Assembly (NCBI RefSeq): GCF_020748465.1
Contig: NZ_JAHZMP010000001.1
Coordinates: 558,001-622,000 of the forward strand
Length of the DNA stretch: 64,000 nt
Source of the DNA: Terrisporobacter mayombei
GTDB taxonomy: Bacteria > Bacillota > Clostridia > Peptostreptococcales > Peptostreptococcaceae
Direction: 5' to 3'
Part shown: piece by piece, positions 27,204-36,527 of the stretch
Numbering within the stretch: position 1 is the stretch's first letter
Layout: every line of letters starts with the position of its first letter
The notes under the pieces: generated by a model
The model's database searches: none
What the model was told of the DNA's origin: nothing
The model's input: only the letters and a program-made list of their open reading frames with translations
Position numbers and translations under genes: made by a program

Positions 27204-27968
27204 ATGGAATATATAGTTTTTGATTTAGAGTTTAATCAAGGATTTGATAGAAAGCTAAATAAGACAGTTTCTAATGAAAAATGCCCTTTTGAAATTATTC
27301 AAATAGGCGCTGTCAAGTTGGACTCTAACTTAGAAATAATTGATACTTTTAACACTTTTGTTAAACCTCACATATATAAAGAAATTCATCCCTTTATAAA
27401 AAAAATGACTAACATAACTAATGAAGATGTAAGAAATGCACCTTGTTTTTCTGAAGCTTTTAATATGTTTAAGTCTTTTATAAATAATGAAAACAATATA
27501 CTCTGTGTTTGGGGCAGTGGAGATTTAAAAGAATTATATAGAAATATCAATTATTATAATTTATCTATTGATAATTTATCTAGCACTTATATTAATGTCC
27601 AACATCATGCTTCTGTTTACTTTAAAAATCCAAGTGGAAAAAGCATTGGTCTTCAAAATGCTATTACTCTTTTAGAATTAAATGAAGATAAATCTTATCA
27701 TAACGCTTTAAATGATGCTTATTATACATCTTTAGTATTTCAAAATATTTTTAACGATGAAATAGAAACTAAAAAATATAATTTCGATAATGATGATAAA
27801 AAGATACCTGTTGCAAAAAGAAAAGTAAATTATGATAGTATTTTCGGTGAATTCAAAAAGATTCTAAATAGAGATTTAAACAAAGAAGAAAAAAAAATTA
27901 TTCATCTGGCTTATAAAATGGGGAGAAGAAGTAAATCTTCTACCGAAAAAAATAATTTGAAAGATTAA
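27204..27968 (+). CDS. DEDDh 3'-5' exonuclease (KapD/ERI-1-like)
   Basis: 254 aa. Exonuclease fold in residues 1-185 with the catalytic set: Asp and Glu in VFDLEFNQG (Exo I), the Asp in WGSGDLKEL (Exo II), and His/Asp in SYHNALNDAYYTS (Exo III, DEDDh). Such stand-alone enzymes trim RNA or DNA 3' ends. A lysine-rich tail of about 60 residues follows (VAKRKVNYDSIFGEFKKIL). SD AGGAG before ATG. Ends at a bidirectional terminator. Confidence 0.85.
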   Translation: MEYIVFDLEFNQGFDRKLNKTVSNEKCPFEIIQIGAVKLDSNLEIIDTFNTFVKPHIYKEIHPFIKKMTNITNEDVRNAPCFSEAFNMFKSFINNENNILCVWGSGDLKELYRNINYYNLSIDNLSSTYINVQHHASVYFKNPSGKSIGLQNAITLLELNEDKSYHNALNDAYYTSLVFQNIFNDEIETKKYNFDNDDKKIPVAKRKVNYDSIFGEFKKILNRDLNKEEKKIIHLAYKMGRRSKSSTEKNNLKD

Positions 27969-28002
27969 AAAATCCTTCCTTTATTATTTGGAAGGACTTT
28001 TT
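27967..28002. terminator. Bidirectional terminator
   Basis: Stem AAATCCTTCC / GGAAGGACTTT with A- and T-runs on both sides. Confidence 0.8.
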
Positions 28003-28005
28003 ATA

Positions 28006-28758
28006 TTATTTGATTACTAATTCCACCGGACAGTGATCTGACCCTAATACTTCTGTATGTATTTTAGCACTTACTAACCTATCTTTTAGTTTTTCAGATG
28101 CACAAAAATAATCTATTCTCCATCCTGCATTCTTTTCTCTAGCCTTAAATCTATAAGACCACCATGAGTAGATATTTGCTTCATCTGGATAGAAATACCT
28201 AAATGTATCAATAAAACCTTCATTAATTAGCTGTGTAAATTTATTTCTTTCTTCATCTGTAAACCCAGCATTTTTTCTATTAGTTTTAGGATTTTTTAAG
28301 TCTATTTCTTTATGAGCCACATTTAAATCACCACATACTATAACAGGCTTTATTTCATCAAGTTTTTTTAGATATTTTCTAAAATCATCTTCCCATTTCA
28401 TTCTATAATCTAGTCTTTTCAATTCACTTTGAGAATTCGGTGTATATACTGTCACCATATAGAAATCTTCAAATTCTAGGGTTATTACCCTTCCCTCTTG
28501 GTCGTGTTCTTCAATATTTATTCCATAAGTTACACTTAACGGTTCCTTTTTTGTAAAAATAGCCGTTCCTGAGTATCCTTTTTTCTTTGCGTAATTCCAA
28601 TATTGGAAATATCCTTCAAGCTGTAAATCTATTTGATTTTCTTGTAACTTTGTTTCTTGCAAGCAAAATATATCTGCATCAACTTCATTAAAGAATTCCA
28701 TAAAATTTTTACTCACACAAGCTCTTATTCCATTCACATTCCATGATATAAGTTTCAT
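28006..28758 (-). CDS. xth: Exodeoxyribonuclease III (AP endonuclease)
   Basis: 250 aa, full length, from the ATG at 28758 with SD AAGGAG; the frame is open to 28782 but overlaps the upstream stop without an SD. Motifs in order: [15 protein letters not shown] (catalytic Glu), [14 protein letters not shown] (Asp/Asn), [19 protein letters not shown] and the terminal GSDHCPV (Asp-His). Repairs abasic sites and 3'-blocked ends in DNA. It follows the GalT-like gene by 16 nt and is probably cotranscribed with it. Confidence 0.92.
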   Translation of the reverse strand: MKLISWNVNGIRACVSKNFMEFFNEVDADIFCLQETKLQENQIDLQLEGYFQYWNYAKKKGYSGTAIFTKKEPLSVTYGINIEEHDQEGRVITLEFEDFYMVTVYTPNSQSELKRLDYRMKWEDDFRKYLKKLDEIKPVIVCGDLNVAHKEIDLKNPKTNRKNAGFTDEERNKFTQLINEGFIDTFRYFYPDEANIYSWWSYRFKAREKNAGWRIDYFCASEKLKDRLVSAKIHTEVLGSDHCPVELVIK

Positions 28759-28774
28759 ATTTTTCTCCTTTTTA

Positions 28775-29737
28775 TTAGTCATATTTTAATCTATTTGCTA
28801 TATCCTCTGATTTAACTGATGATACATACATACCAGTGCTTAATTCAAATCCTCCAAAGTTAAACTTTCTTGGGACAATATGAATATGTACATTATACTT
28901 ATCTTTGTAATCTTTTTCTATATTTACAGGGTGAGTATGAATATATAAATTAAATGGACTGTTTCCATACTCTTCATATATTCTTTCAAATAATTTTTTT
29001 AATATAATGGATAATTCTTTTAGATTATCATCATTTAAGTCATAAAAATATGTATTACTTTTAAATAAAACAACCGTATCTCCTGTAAACCTGCAAACCT
29101 CAGGTACAAAAACTAAAAAATTTTCGCTATCATGTATAACCCTTTTTTTATTTTTAATCTCTTGTATAATAAGATGATTATACATATTTATACCCATTTT
29201 TTTATAAAATTCCTCACAAACTTTATATTCATTTTCTAAATCTGGAGGAATAAATGGTAGAGATAAAATTTGAGAATGAGAGTGCATTAATGAAGCTCCT
29301 GCTTCTCTTAGATAATTTTTAAATAAACATATATATTTAACATTTTCATCTTTTTTAAGCGAGTTAAACCTAGCTTTATACATTAGTAGCAAATTATAAA
29401 ACTCTTCTTCTATCATATTATAAAAATTTCCGTTATGTTTATATGTATCTATTATTACCTCATGTTCTCCTTTTATTTCATTTAGAGGGTTCTCATCTAT
29501 AATAGGATATTTATTCTTAACTGATTTAATTATCCATTTACTATCTTTATTTATGACATAAGTTTCATCAGATATATTATCTTCATTCCCTCTACAAAAT
29601 GGACATGATTTGCTATACTCATTATTTTCAATGGTTTTATTACTTTTACTATTCATTTTATCCAATGGCCTATTGATTCTTTCTCTTGCAATAATAACTT
29701 TACTATTATTTAATGTATCCATTCCAAGCTCTTTCAT
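28775..29737 (-). CDS. Galactose-1-phosphate uridylyltransferase-like protein (HIT superfamily)
   Basis: About 320 aa from the ATG at 29737 (SD GGAG, 6 nt upstream); the frame opens at 29755. It has a zinc-type CPFC near residue 43, NKYPII, then the nucleotidyl-transfer site region [18 protein letters not shown] (HxHxQ, cf. HPHGQ in GalT) and a second HIHIVPR motif near the end. The His triad supports GalT-family chemistry, but sequence divergence from GalT leaves the real substrate open. No other Leloir-pathway gene is in the window. Confidence 0.75.
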   Translation of the reverse strand: MKELGMDTLNNSKVIIARERINRPLDKMNSKSNKTIENNEYSKSCPFCRGNEDNISDETYVINKDSKWIIKSVKNKYPIIDENPLNEIKGEHEVIIDTYKHNGNFYNMIEEEFYNLLLMYKARFNSLKKDENVKYICLFKNYLREAGASLMHSHSQILSLPFIPPDLENEYKVCEEFYKKMGINMYNHLIIQEIKNKKRVIHDSENFLVFVPEVCRFTGDTVVLFKSNTYFYDLNDDNLKELSIILKKLFERIYEEYGNSPFNLYIHTHPVNIEKDYKDKYNVHIHIVPRKFNFGGFELSTGMYVSSVKSEDIANRLKYD

Positions 29738-30040
29738 TATAAACTCCTCTATCATATAGCCTTATTTATAAACTATTATTTTAAAAAAACACCTTACATA
29801 AATTATATTTTAACAAAGTTTCTTTGTAAATGCTTTATATTATTACTTTAATTATTATTGTACTATTGGAATTTCACCATATGCAATTAAAAAGATTGTA
29901 TAAAAAATAATTAAGATATTTATTAAATTTTTTGGAAATATTTTTTTTTATAATACTGCAGTTTATTCGCCATTATGCTAAGATTAAGGTAGATTGAGAT
30001 TAAATAATCAATTCATATGTTTATAAGGGGGAATATTCAA
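29738..30040. other. Divergent promoter region, no gene
   Basis: AT-rich 303-nt spacer between the GalT-like gene (-) and the aminotransferase gene (+). It contains a TATAAT at 29949-29954 and an extended -10-like TGCTAAGAT further right on the + strand, but no good -35 partner for either. No ORF or structured RNA recognised. Confidence 0.4.
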
Positions 30041-31261
30041 ATGAAATTTTCAAAAAGACTTAGTTCAATGCAACAATCACCAATAAGAAAGTTAGCACCA
30101 TTCGCTTCAGCTGCTAAGGCTGAGGGAGTTAATGTATACCACCTAAATATAGGCCAACCAGATATAATAACTCCAGAAGGATTTTTTAACACAGTTAAAA
30201 ATTTCGACAAAAAAGTTTTAGAATATGCAGGTTCTCAAGGAATGCCTGAATTAATTGAAGCTATAAGAAAATACTACACTACATACGACATGAATTTTGC
30301 AAGTGAAGATATTATAGTTACTAATGGTGGTAGTGAAGCTTTATTATTTGCTTTTATGGCTGCATGTGATCCAGGGGACAATATATTAGTTCCTGAACCA
30401 TTCTATACAAACTACAATGGTTTTGCACAATGTTTAAATGTTGAGGTAAAATCTGTTACTACAGTAGCAGAAAACGGTTTCCACCTACCTTCTAAAGAAG
30501 AAATCATCGCTAAAATAGATGATAAAACTTCTGCTATACTAGTTGTTAACCCAGGAAATCCAACTGGATGCGTATATACTAAAGAGGAAGTTCAAATGAT
30601 AGCTGAAATAGCTAAAGAAAAAGATCTATGGATAATAGCTGATGAAGTGTATAGAGAGTTTGTATATGAAGGACTTGAGTATACAAGCTTTGGAAATATT
30701 AAAGAAGTTGAAGATAGAGTTATCATTATTGATAGTGTTTCTAAGAGATACAGTGCTTGTGGTGCCAGAATAGGTTCTATAGCTTGTAAAAATAAACAAT
30801 TCATGGCTGAAGTAATGAAAGTTTGCCAAGGAAGACTTTGTGTTGCTACAATAGAACAATTAGGTGCTGCAGCTTTATATAATACTCCAAAATCTTATTT
30901 CAAAGAAGTTAATGATGAGTATAGAAACAGAAGAGATACTTTATATAATGAATTAATGAAAGCAGAAGGCGTTATATGTGAAAAGCCTATGGGTGCATTT
31001 TATATAGTTGCTAAATTACCAGTTGAAAATGCTGAAGATTTCGTTGCTTGGACATTAAAAAAATTCAGAAGAGATAATGAAACAGTTATGTGTACTCCTG
31101 CTGAAGGTTTCTACTCTACTCCAGGTCTTGGTAAAAACGAAATTAGACTTGCTTACGTGTTAAAAGAAGAAGACTTAAGAAGAGCTGGTCAATTATTAAA
31201 AGAAGCTCTAGAAGAATATTCTCAATTAGAAAAAGAAAAATCTGCTTTAGCTAATGCTTAG
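30041..31261 (+). CDS. Class-I PLP aminotransferase (AspC-like)
   Basis: 406 aa from the ATG at 30041, 10 nt after AAGGGGG; the frame extends to 30017 without an SD. PLP-fold motifs: NIGQPDIITP, TNGGSEALLFAF, VNPGNPTGCVYT, ADEVYREFVY and DSVSKRYSACGARIGS with the Schiff-base lysine. The C-terminal arginine motif for substrate carboxylate is in EIRLAYV. Probably an aspartate or aromatic amino-acid aminotransferase. Codon choice (few rare codons, strong SD) suggests high expression. Monocistronic. Confidence 0.88.
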   Translation: MKFSKRLSSMQQSPIRKLAPFASAAKAEGVNVYHLNIGQPDIITPEGFFNTVKNFDKKVLEYAGSQGMPELIEAIRKYYTTYDMNFASEDIIVTNGGSEALLFAFMAACDPGDNILVPEPFYTNYNGFAQCLNVEVKSVTTVAENGFHLPSKEEIIAKIDDKTSAILVVNPGNPTGCVYTKEEVQMIAEIAKEKDLWIIADEVYREFVYEGLEYTSFGNIKEVEDRVIIIDSVSKRYSACGARIGSIACKNKQFMAEVMKVCQGRLCVATIEQLGAAALYNTPKSYFKEVNDEYRNRRDTLYNELMKAEGVICEKPMGAFYIVAKLPVENAEDFVAWTLKKFRRDNETVMCTPAEGFYSTPGLGKNEIRLAYVLKEEDLRRAGQLLKEALEEYSQLEKEKSALANA

Positions 31262-31282
31262 TATATAATTTTAAGCGCAATT

Positions 31283-31318
31283 AAAAACCATCTTACTTTT
31301 GTAAGATGGTTTTTTTAT
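31283..31318. terminator. Bidirectional terminator
   Basis: Stem AAAAACCATCTTAC / GTAAGATGGTTTTT between convergent genes. Confidence 0.9.
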
Positions 31319-31770
31319 TAATTTAATTCTTCTTTATTTAGTATGTACTGAAGAGTTTCTAGAGCCTCTTGATATCTTAATCTATCACTCTCATCTAGTT
31401 TATATAGTTTTTGTTCTAGCTCATCACTTAATTTGCTAGTAAAGTTTATAGCTAATTTTTCCCCTTCTTCTGTAATAACTATCATGTATTTTCTTCTATC
31501 TGCTAAATCCTTTTCCCTGTAAACATAGCCTTTTTTAGTTAAGTCATCTATCATACTTGTTAGACTTCCTTTTTCTATATTTAGTTTAGCACATAGCTCT
31601 GTCATACTTATACTACCATGATTTTTTATGAATACTAAAGCTCTTAATTGCGTTTTATTTACATTGTATAATGCCGAATATTTCTTTAGGTATTCTAAGT
31701 AAAGACTTGAGTAAATTTTAGGAAAGGTTTTTGATAAAAAACCAATTGTATTTGTTACTATACCGTTCAT
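31318..31770 (-). CDS. MarR-family transcriptional regulator
   Basis: 150 aa; winged helix-turn-helix at about residues 40-105 with ISMTELCAKLNIEKGSLTSMIDDLTKKGYVYRE and the wing DRRKYMIVITEEG; flanking helices form the dimer. SD GAGGTGA before ATG. It is the last gene of the minus-strand series; the gene it controls is not obvious, since purB upstream has its own terminator. Confidence 0.9.
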   Translation of the reverse strand: MNGIVTNTIGFLSKTFPKIYSSLYLEYLKKYSALYNVNKTQLRALVFIKNHGSISMTELCAKLNIEKGSLTSMIDDLTKKGYVYREKDLADRRKYMIVITEEGEKLAINFTSKLSDELEQKLYKLDESDRLRYQEALETLQYILNKEELN

Positions 31771-31969
31771 TTAATCACCTCAGATGCTTAATTTATTGAC
31801 TTTTTCCCACTTCTATAGTTTACAATAAAAATATTTGTAGTACAATACTTTTTGTAAATATCCCCCTTTTAATTTTCTAATATTATTATAGCTTACTATA
31901 ATATTACTTTTTATGAAATTATTATATTAAAACTTATAAATATCCAGTTCAATTTAATTTTAGTTAAAA

Positions 31970-32002
31970 TAAAATAAAGAGCCAATATGGCTCTTTATTT
32001 AT
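31970..32002 (-). terminator. Terminator of purB
   Basis: Stem AAATAAAGAGCC / GGCTCTTTATTT, followed by TTATTTTAACT on the minus strand. Confidence 0.8.
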
Positions 32003-32004
32003 AA

Positions 32005-33450
32005 TTAGACTCTTAAGTCTACTTCTATACCTATACAATCTTTATAATCGCTTATAGCTGGCTCTAAATATTCTTCTACAAACTCTACAACTTGCTGAGG
32101 AGCTCTTCCTACAAAGTTCATAGGATCTAGTATAGATGTTATTTCTTCTTTATTTAACATTTTGAACGCTTTATCTTCAATTATTAAGTCTATTAAGTTA
32201 TTGTTTAAGCCTTCATGCTTGACTCTGTAAGCCGCTTTCATAGATAACTCTCTTATTACCTCATGTAATTCTTGTCTATCTCCACCTCTTTTTACAGCTT
32301 CCATAAGTATATTTTCTGTAGCCATAAATGGTAATTCTTCATCTATATGCTTTCTTATCATGTTTTCATATACAACTAATCCATCAGTTACATTTATACC
32401 TATATCTAATATTGCATCTGCAGCCATAAATGCTTGTGGTATAGAAAGTCTTTTGTTAGCTGAGTCATCTAAGCTTCTTTCTAACCATTGTGTTGCTTCA
32501 ACTAATGCTGGTGATATTGATTCAGAAATTATAAACTTAGATAAAGAAGCTATTCTTTCACTTCTCATTGGATTTCTCTTGTATGCCATAGCAGATGATC
32601 CTATTTGATTTTTTTCAAATGGCTCTTCTAATTCTTTTAAGCTTTGTAATAATCTTATGTCATTTGTCATTTTATGCATACTTTGTGCTATTCCTGCTAG
32701 TACATTTAGTACTTGAGAATCTAATTTTCTAGTATATGTTTGGCCACTTACTTTATAAGATTCTTTGTATCCCATTTTTTCACATACTATTTTGTCTAAT
32801 TCTTTTATTTTATCTGTGTCATTTTCAAATAAGCTCATGAAACTTGCTTGAGTTCCAGTAGTTCCTTTTACTCCTCTAAGCTTCATATTTTCTAATCTAT
32901 AGTTTAAGTCTTCTAAGTCTATTATTAAGTCTTGTGCCCAAAGAGTAGCTCTTTTTCCTACTGTTGTAAGCTGAGCTGCTTGAAAGTGTGTAAATCCTAA
33001 TGTTGGAATATCTTTGTATTTTAAGGCAAAGTCTTTAAGATTATCAATTAAGTTAACAAGTTTAATTCTTATTAATTTTAATGCTTCATTCATTTGAATA
33101 ACATCTGTGTTATCACCAACATAAGCTGATGTTGCACCTAAATGAATTATACCTTTTGCTTTTGGGCATTGAAGTCCATAAGCCTTAACATGACTCATTA
33201 CATCATGTCTTACTTCTTTTTCTATTTTTTTTGCTTCGTCAAAATTTATATCATCTATATGAGCTTTTAATTCTTCTATTTGCTCATCACTTATGTTTAT
33301 TCCTAGTTGTTTTTCACCCTCAGCTAATGCAATCCATAGCTTTCTCCAAGTTGAAAACTTAAATTGAGGAGAAAAAATATAACTCATATTTTTACTACAA
33401 TATCTTTCTGTTAAAGGATTTGAATATATTGTGTACTTATTTTCTATCAT
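32005..33450 (-). CDS. purB: Adenylosuccinate lyase
   Basis: 481 aa; cleaves SAICAR and adenylosuccinate in purine synthesis. The fumarase/aspartase-superfamily signature SSAMAYKRNPMRSERI is intact, with HLGATSAYVGDNTD and TLGFTHFQAAQLTTVG supplying the other active-site histidines and threonines. I favour the ATG at 33450 because AGGG abuts the upstream ATG at 33462, while GGTG is 6 nt from the second; the longer start adds four residues. It is isolated from other pur genes here. Confidence 0.92.
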   Translation of the reverse strand: MIENKYTIYSNPLTERYCSKNMSYIFSPQFKFSTWRKLWIALAEGEKQLGINISDEQIEELKAHIDDINFDEAKKIEKEVRHDVMSHVKAYGLQCPKAKGIIHLGATSAYVGDNTDVIQMNEALKLIRIKLVNLIDNLKDFALKYKDIPTLGFTHFQAAQLTTVGKRATLWAQDLIIDLEDLNYRLENMKLRGVKGTTGTQASFMSLFENDTDKIKELDKIVCEKMGYKESYKVSGQTYTRKLDSQVLNVLAGIAQSMHKMTNDIRLLQSLKELEEPFEKNQIGSSAMAYKRNPMRSERIASLSKFIISESISPALVEATQWLERSLDDSANKRLSIPQAFMAADAILDIGINVTDGLVVYENMIRKHIDEELPFMATENILMEAVKRGGDRQELHEVIRELSMKAAYRVKHEGLNNNLIDLIIEDKAFKMLNKEEITSILDPMNFVGRAPQQVVEFVEEYLEPAISDYKDCIGIEVDLRV

Positions 33451-33543
33451 TTTTTGCACCATCCCTAAATCTTTTTATTCTACAAAGATTATTATATATA
33501 ATTCTACGAACAATAACAATACTTTTTATAATTTTTGTTCATA

Positions 33544-34452
33544 TCATTTTTTGTTTAATTTAAAATTATCTTTGCCTAGTATGTAATCAATACTTTCACT
33601 ATCAACAAAATTTAATACATGTTTATATCTTATAGCATAGTACTTATCACTCCATCCCAACTGTTTCTTTATATCTTCTTTATCAGCTCCAAGCATTAAA
33701 GAAATAGCTGCATATGAATGCCTTAAATCTTTTGCTGAGTATTGGGGCAATCCCGCCATATCAAAAGCTTTTTTTACTATTAATCTTACATTCCTATCTG
33801 TAATAGATTGACTTTTTTGTGTTGTAAATATGTAATCCTCAGAAGGTATTATTATTTCACTAAGTCCAGAATAATATCTATAACTTTCTATCAGTCTGAA
33901 ACAATATGGATGAAGTTTTATAACCCTTCCTTTTTTACCTTGCCCAAGTCTTACATAAAAATTATTTTCTTCATCTACAATTAAGTCTTTCCATTTGACT
34001 CTTACTAATTCATTTAATAAACATCCTGTTGTAACTAGAAATACCATTATTAACCTATCTCTGGCATTGAGCTTATCTAGAGAATCTATTAGCTGATTTA
34101 TTTCTTGTATACTTAGCACATCTTTTTTACATTTTTCTCTTGTAACTATTGGCTTTTTAACAAAAGTAAATGGATTCAGTTCTATATATTTTTCTCTTTT
34201 CATAAAAGCATAAAAACTATGTAAATAACTAAAAATCTTCTCACTAGTTGATGTGGCATATTCATCTTCTACAAAAGATATAAAGTCTCTACATTCATTT
34301 TTTGTTACTTCTAGTAAGTCTTCAACTTTTGTTTTCTCTTTGAATAAAATTATTTTACTTAAATAGTCTTTTTTTGTTGCTGGTGTCATTTTTATTGAAA
34401 ATAATTTAAATATTTCAAATTCTCTCTCGTTCAATATATAACTATTATCCAT
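33544..34452 (-). CDS. Tyrosine recombinase-like protein with altered catalytic residues
   Basis: 302 aa from the ATG at 34452 (SD AAAGGAG). The N-terminal SAM-like DNA-binding domain (about 18-100) and C-terminal catalytic fold (about 112-285) match Xer/phage-integrase proteins. The first catalytic Arg (TGLRxxEL in the family) reads TGCLLNEL, so Arg is Leu145. HxLRH reads KDLRH (His to Lys241, Arg244 kept), LGH reads LGW (267), and the Tyr is kept (YKHV, Tyr276). Loss of the first Arg predicts weak or no strand exchange, perhaps a DNA-binding role. It lies 99 nt from the helicase gene across a modest terminator; no att site or phage gene is near. Confidence 0.78.
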   Translation of the reverse strand: MDNSYILNEREFEIFKLFSIKMTPATKKDYLSKIILFKEKTKVEDLLEVTKNECRDFISFVEDEYATSTSEKIFSYLHSFYAFMKREKYIELNPFTFVKKPIVTREKCKKDVLSIQEINQLIDSLDKLNARDRLIMVFLVTTGCLLNELVRVKWKDLIVDEENNFYVRLGQGKKGRVIKLHPYCFRLIESYRYYSGLSEIIIPSEDYIFTTQKSQSITDRNVRLIVKKAFDMAGLPQYSAKDLRHSYAAISLMLGADKEDIKKQLGWSDKYYAIRYKHVLNFVDSESIDYILGKDNFKLNKK

Positions 34453-34520
34453 AAGGTCTCCTTTCATTATTATTTTAATCACTTTTTGACTTTATATATT
34501 ATTAATTTATTTAAAAATAA

Positions 34521-34547
34521 TTAAGAAGCACATAAGTGCTTCTTTAA
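34521..34547 (-). terminator. Terminator of the helicase gene
   Basis: Stem TTAAGAAGCAC / GTGCTTCTTTAA; the T-rich tail on the minus strand is interrupted (TTATTTTTAAA), so partial read-through to the recombinase gene is possible. Confidence 0.55.
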
Positions 34548-34551
34548 GTCA

Positions 34552-36336
34552 TTACTTATTTACAGAATTAACTAGTATATTAATTAATTCACTGGATTTT
34601 TCATTAAAAGTAGTTATAAACGTTAAATATTCACTAGCTCTATTCATAACCATATATATTTTATTAAGATCTCCTATAAAGTCATTTACTTGATAGTCTT
34701 GATCTTCCTCATTTATAGTTTGATTATACAGCATTTCTAATTCGCAAAATACAACTGCCTTATATTCCAAACTTTTAATAAAGTATAAATTCGATATCGT
34801 TATACCACTTTTTTTACCATATTTAGTTAAATTATCATCTCCAACAATATATGGAATACTTACATCATCCAATGCTTTTTTAAGAAGATATTGAAAATAT
34901 ATTGTTTTTCCATTTTTCAATTTCTTTTTGTTATATGGAAATACAATAGCTATATCGCTGTAATTTAATCCTTTGTTATTTACAAGGTATTCAATTTCCC
35001 ATAATATTGAGTTAATTTGTTCTTCTAAATCTTCCACTTTTACAATTTGAGCTGAAATTCCGCCTTCCACAAGAATATCACCAGGTATATATATGTCTCG
35101 ATTTACATTACTTCTCAAATCTTTTATATAATCATTGCTATTTCCACAAAATTTATTAGAAAATTCGATAATTGATTTTTTCTGTCTATAGTTTTTTGTA
35201 AGTAATATTTTTTCATCAAAGTCAACACACTCTAAAGGGCTTTTAAATATATTTACACTATTATATATATTTAAAGATTCACAATAATACATGTTGAATA
35301 TATGTTTCGTTTCGTATAAAAATTCTTGAATAAATTCAATATCTCTTTTATCAAAACTTTCACTCTCATCTATAAATATACCTTTAAACATTTTTTTATT
35401 TTTTATAACATTTTTAGCTTGTTTTATCAAATTATTAAAAGTTTTTTCATAATCTTTTTTTAATAAACCATAATCTAGTATTAAATTGTACTTTTTAGAT
35501 AATTTAAATACAAAAGATGAAATTGTATGTATCTCTAGGTTGTTATTATCTTTATATAATAGTTTAAGACTTTCTCTAAGTTGATTACAAAGTTGTTTCG
35601 TATGAGTAAAAATTATAAAATTATGGTGTGGATATATACGTGCTAATTTTATTGCTCTACTCATCATAATAGTTGTTTTACCACTACCCGTAGGGCCTTC
35701 TATTAATATTTTTCCATAATTAATAGAAAGTGACTTTTCTAATTGTTCGTCTGTAATCATAGTAGCACTATAATTGTAATCCCCTTGAGAAAAAGTTATT
35801 TTTTTAAACTCTTTGTTAATATGATAAGCTCCATTTAACTCATAGTATTCTGGACATATATCTAAAATATATAAATTTAACTCTATTTCATTATTTTCTT
35901 CCTTTAAATAATTGTCCATTTCTTCCCTATTATTAATTATATTTTCTAATTTTCTCTTATCTATTATATTGTGACTAACAAAATCTTCTAAGCCATATGT
36001 ATCTTCTATATCCACATAAGGCATGACAAATACGTAATTAAAACTAATATTATTATGAAACTGAGCCATTTTCAATTTTAACAACTCATATTCTTCGTTC
36101 ATTACTTCAATTAACTCTTCATCTAATATACAAAATAAGTCTTCACTTGTATCCATAAATTTGACAAAAAGTATTTTATTATTTTTTATATATAACAAAT
36201 CTGTGTTAATTCCTCTAAAAGGAGTAACCTTTGGCACTACATTTGTATTGTCATAGTTCTTTTCGTAAAAAATTTTTTCAACTTCTTTTACTTTTAATGC
36301 ATCTAATTGTGAGTTAATATTAATATTTTGTCTCAA
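34552..36336 (-). CDS. UvrD/Rep-type (SF1) helicase-like ATPase with a novel N-terminal domain
   Basis: 594 aa, start TTG at 36336 (SD AAGGGGG). The helicase part begins at about 185: Walker A GPTGSGKTT (214-222), the Ia-type FTHTKQLCNQL, Walker B FIDESES (321-327), the NYRQ motif (382-385), and late motifs DIAIVFPYNKK and SLEYKAVVF with MVMNRASEYL. The N-terminal 180 residues are not helicase. TDLLYIKNNKILFVKF (46-60) loosely resembles the NERD/PD-(D/E)xK core, but the ExK Glu is replaced by Phe, so nuclease activity is doubtful. It should translocate on nucleic acid in the cytoplasm; the partner is unknown. Confidence 0.75.
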   Translation of the reverse strand: MRQNININSQLDALKVKEVEKIFYEKNYDNTNVVPKVTPFRGINTDLLYIKNNKILFVKFMDTSEDLFCILDEELIEVMNEEYELLKLKMAQFHNNISFNYVFVMPYVDIEDTYGLEDFVSHNIIDKRKLENIINNREEMDNYLKEENNEIELNLYILDICPEYYELNGAYHINKEFKKITFSQGDYNYSATMITDEQLEKSLSINYGKILIEGPTGSGKTTIMMSRAIKLARIYPHHNFIIFTHTKQLCNQLRESLKLLYKDNNNLEIHTISSFVFKLSKKYNLILDYGLLKKDYEKTFNNLIKQAKNVIKNKKMFKGIFIDESESFDKRDIEFIQEFLYETKHIFNMYYCESLNIYNSVNIFKSPLECVDFDEKILLTKNYRQKKSIIEFSNKFCGNSNDYIKDLRSNVNRDIYIPGDILVEGGISAQIVKVEDLEEQINSILWEIEYLVNNKGLNYSDIAIVFPYNKKKLKNGKTIYFQYLLKKALDDVSIPYIVGDDNLTKYGKKSGITISNLYFIKSLEYKAVVFCELEMLYNQTINEEDQDYQVNDFIGDLNKIYMVMNRASEYLTFITTFNEKSSELINILVNSVNK

Positions 36337-36497
36337 TTTGCATTCCCCCTTTATAGTAATTATATCATTTAAACATATATTTTACTATATTATCAAATAT
36401 ATACATTTTATTATAGTAAAATTCATTTTACATAATCATCCAAGCAGTTGCTATACTTACTGTATAAAGTAAGTAATGTTTTACATATATTTTAATT

Positions 36498-36527
36498 AAA
36501 AAAGGAGAGTTAAAACTCTCCTTTTTA
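36498..36527 (-). terminator. Terminator of rny
   Basis: Stem AAAGGAGAGTT / AACTCTCCTTT followed on the minus strand by T6. Confidence 0.9.

Noticed and set aside
33544..36336. Prophage or integrative element around the recombinase-like gene
   Set aside because: No other phage or conjugation genes, no flanking tRNA or repeats, and neighbours are core genes.
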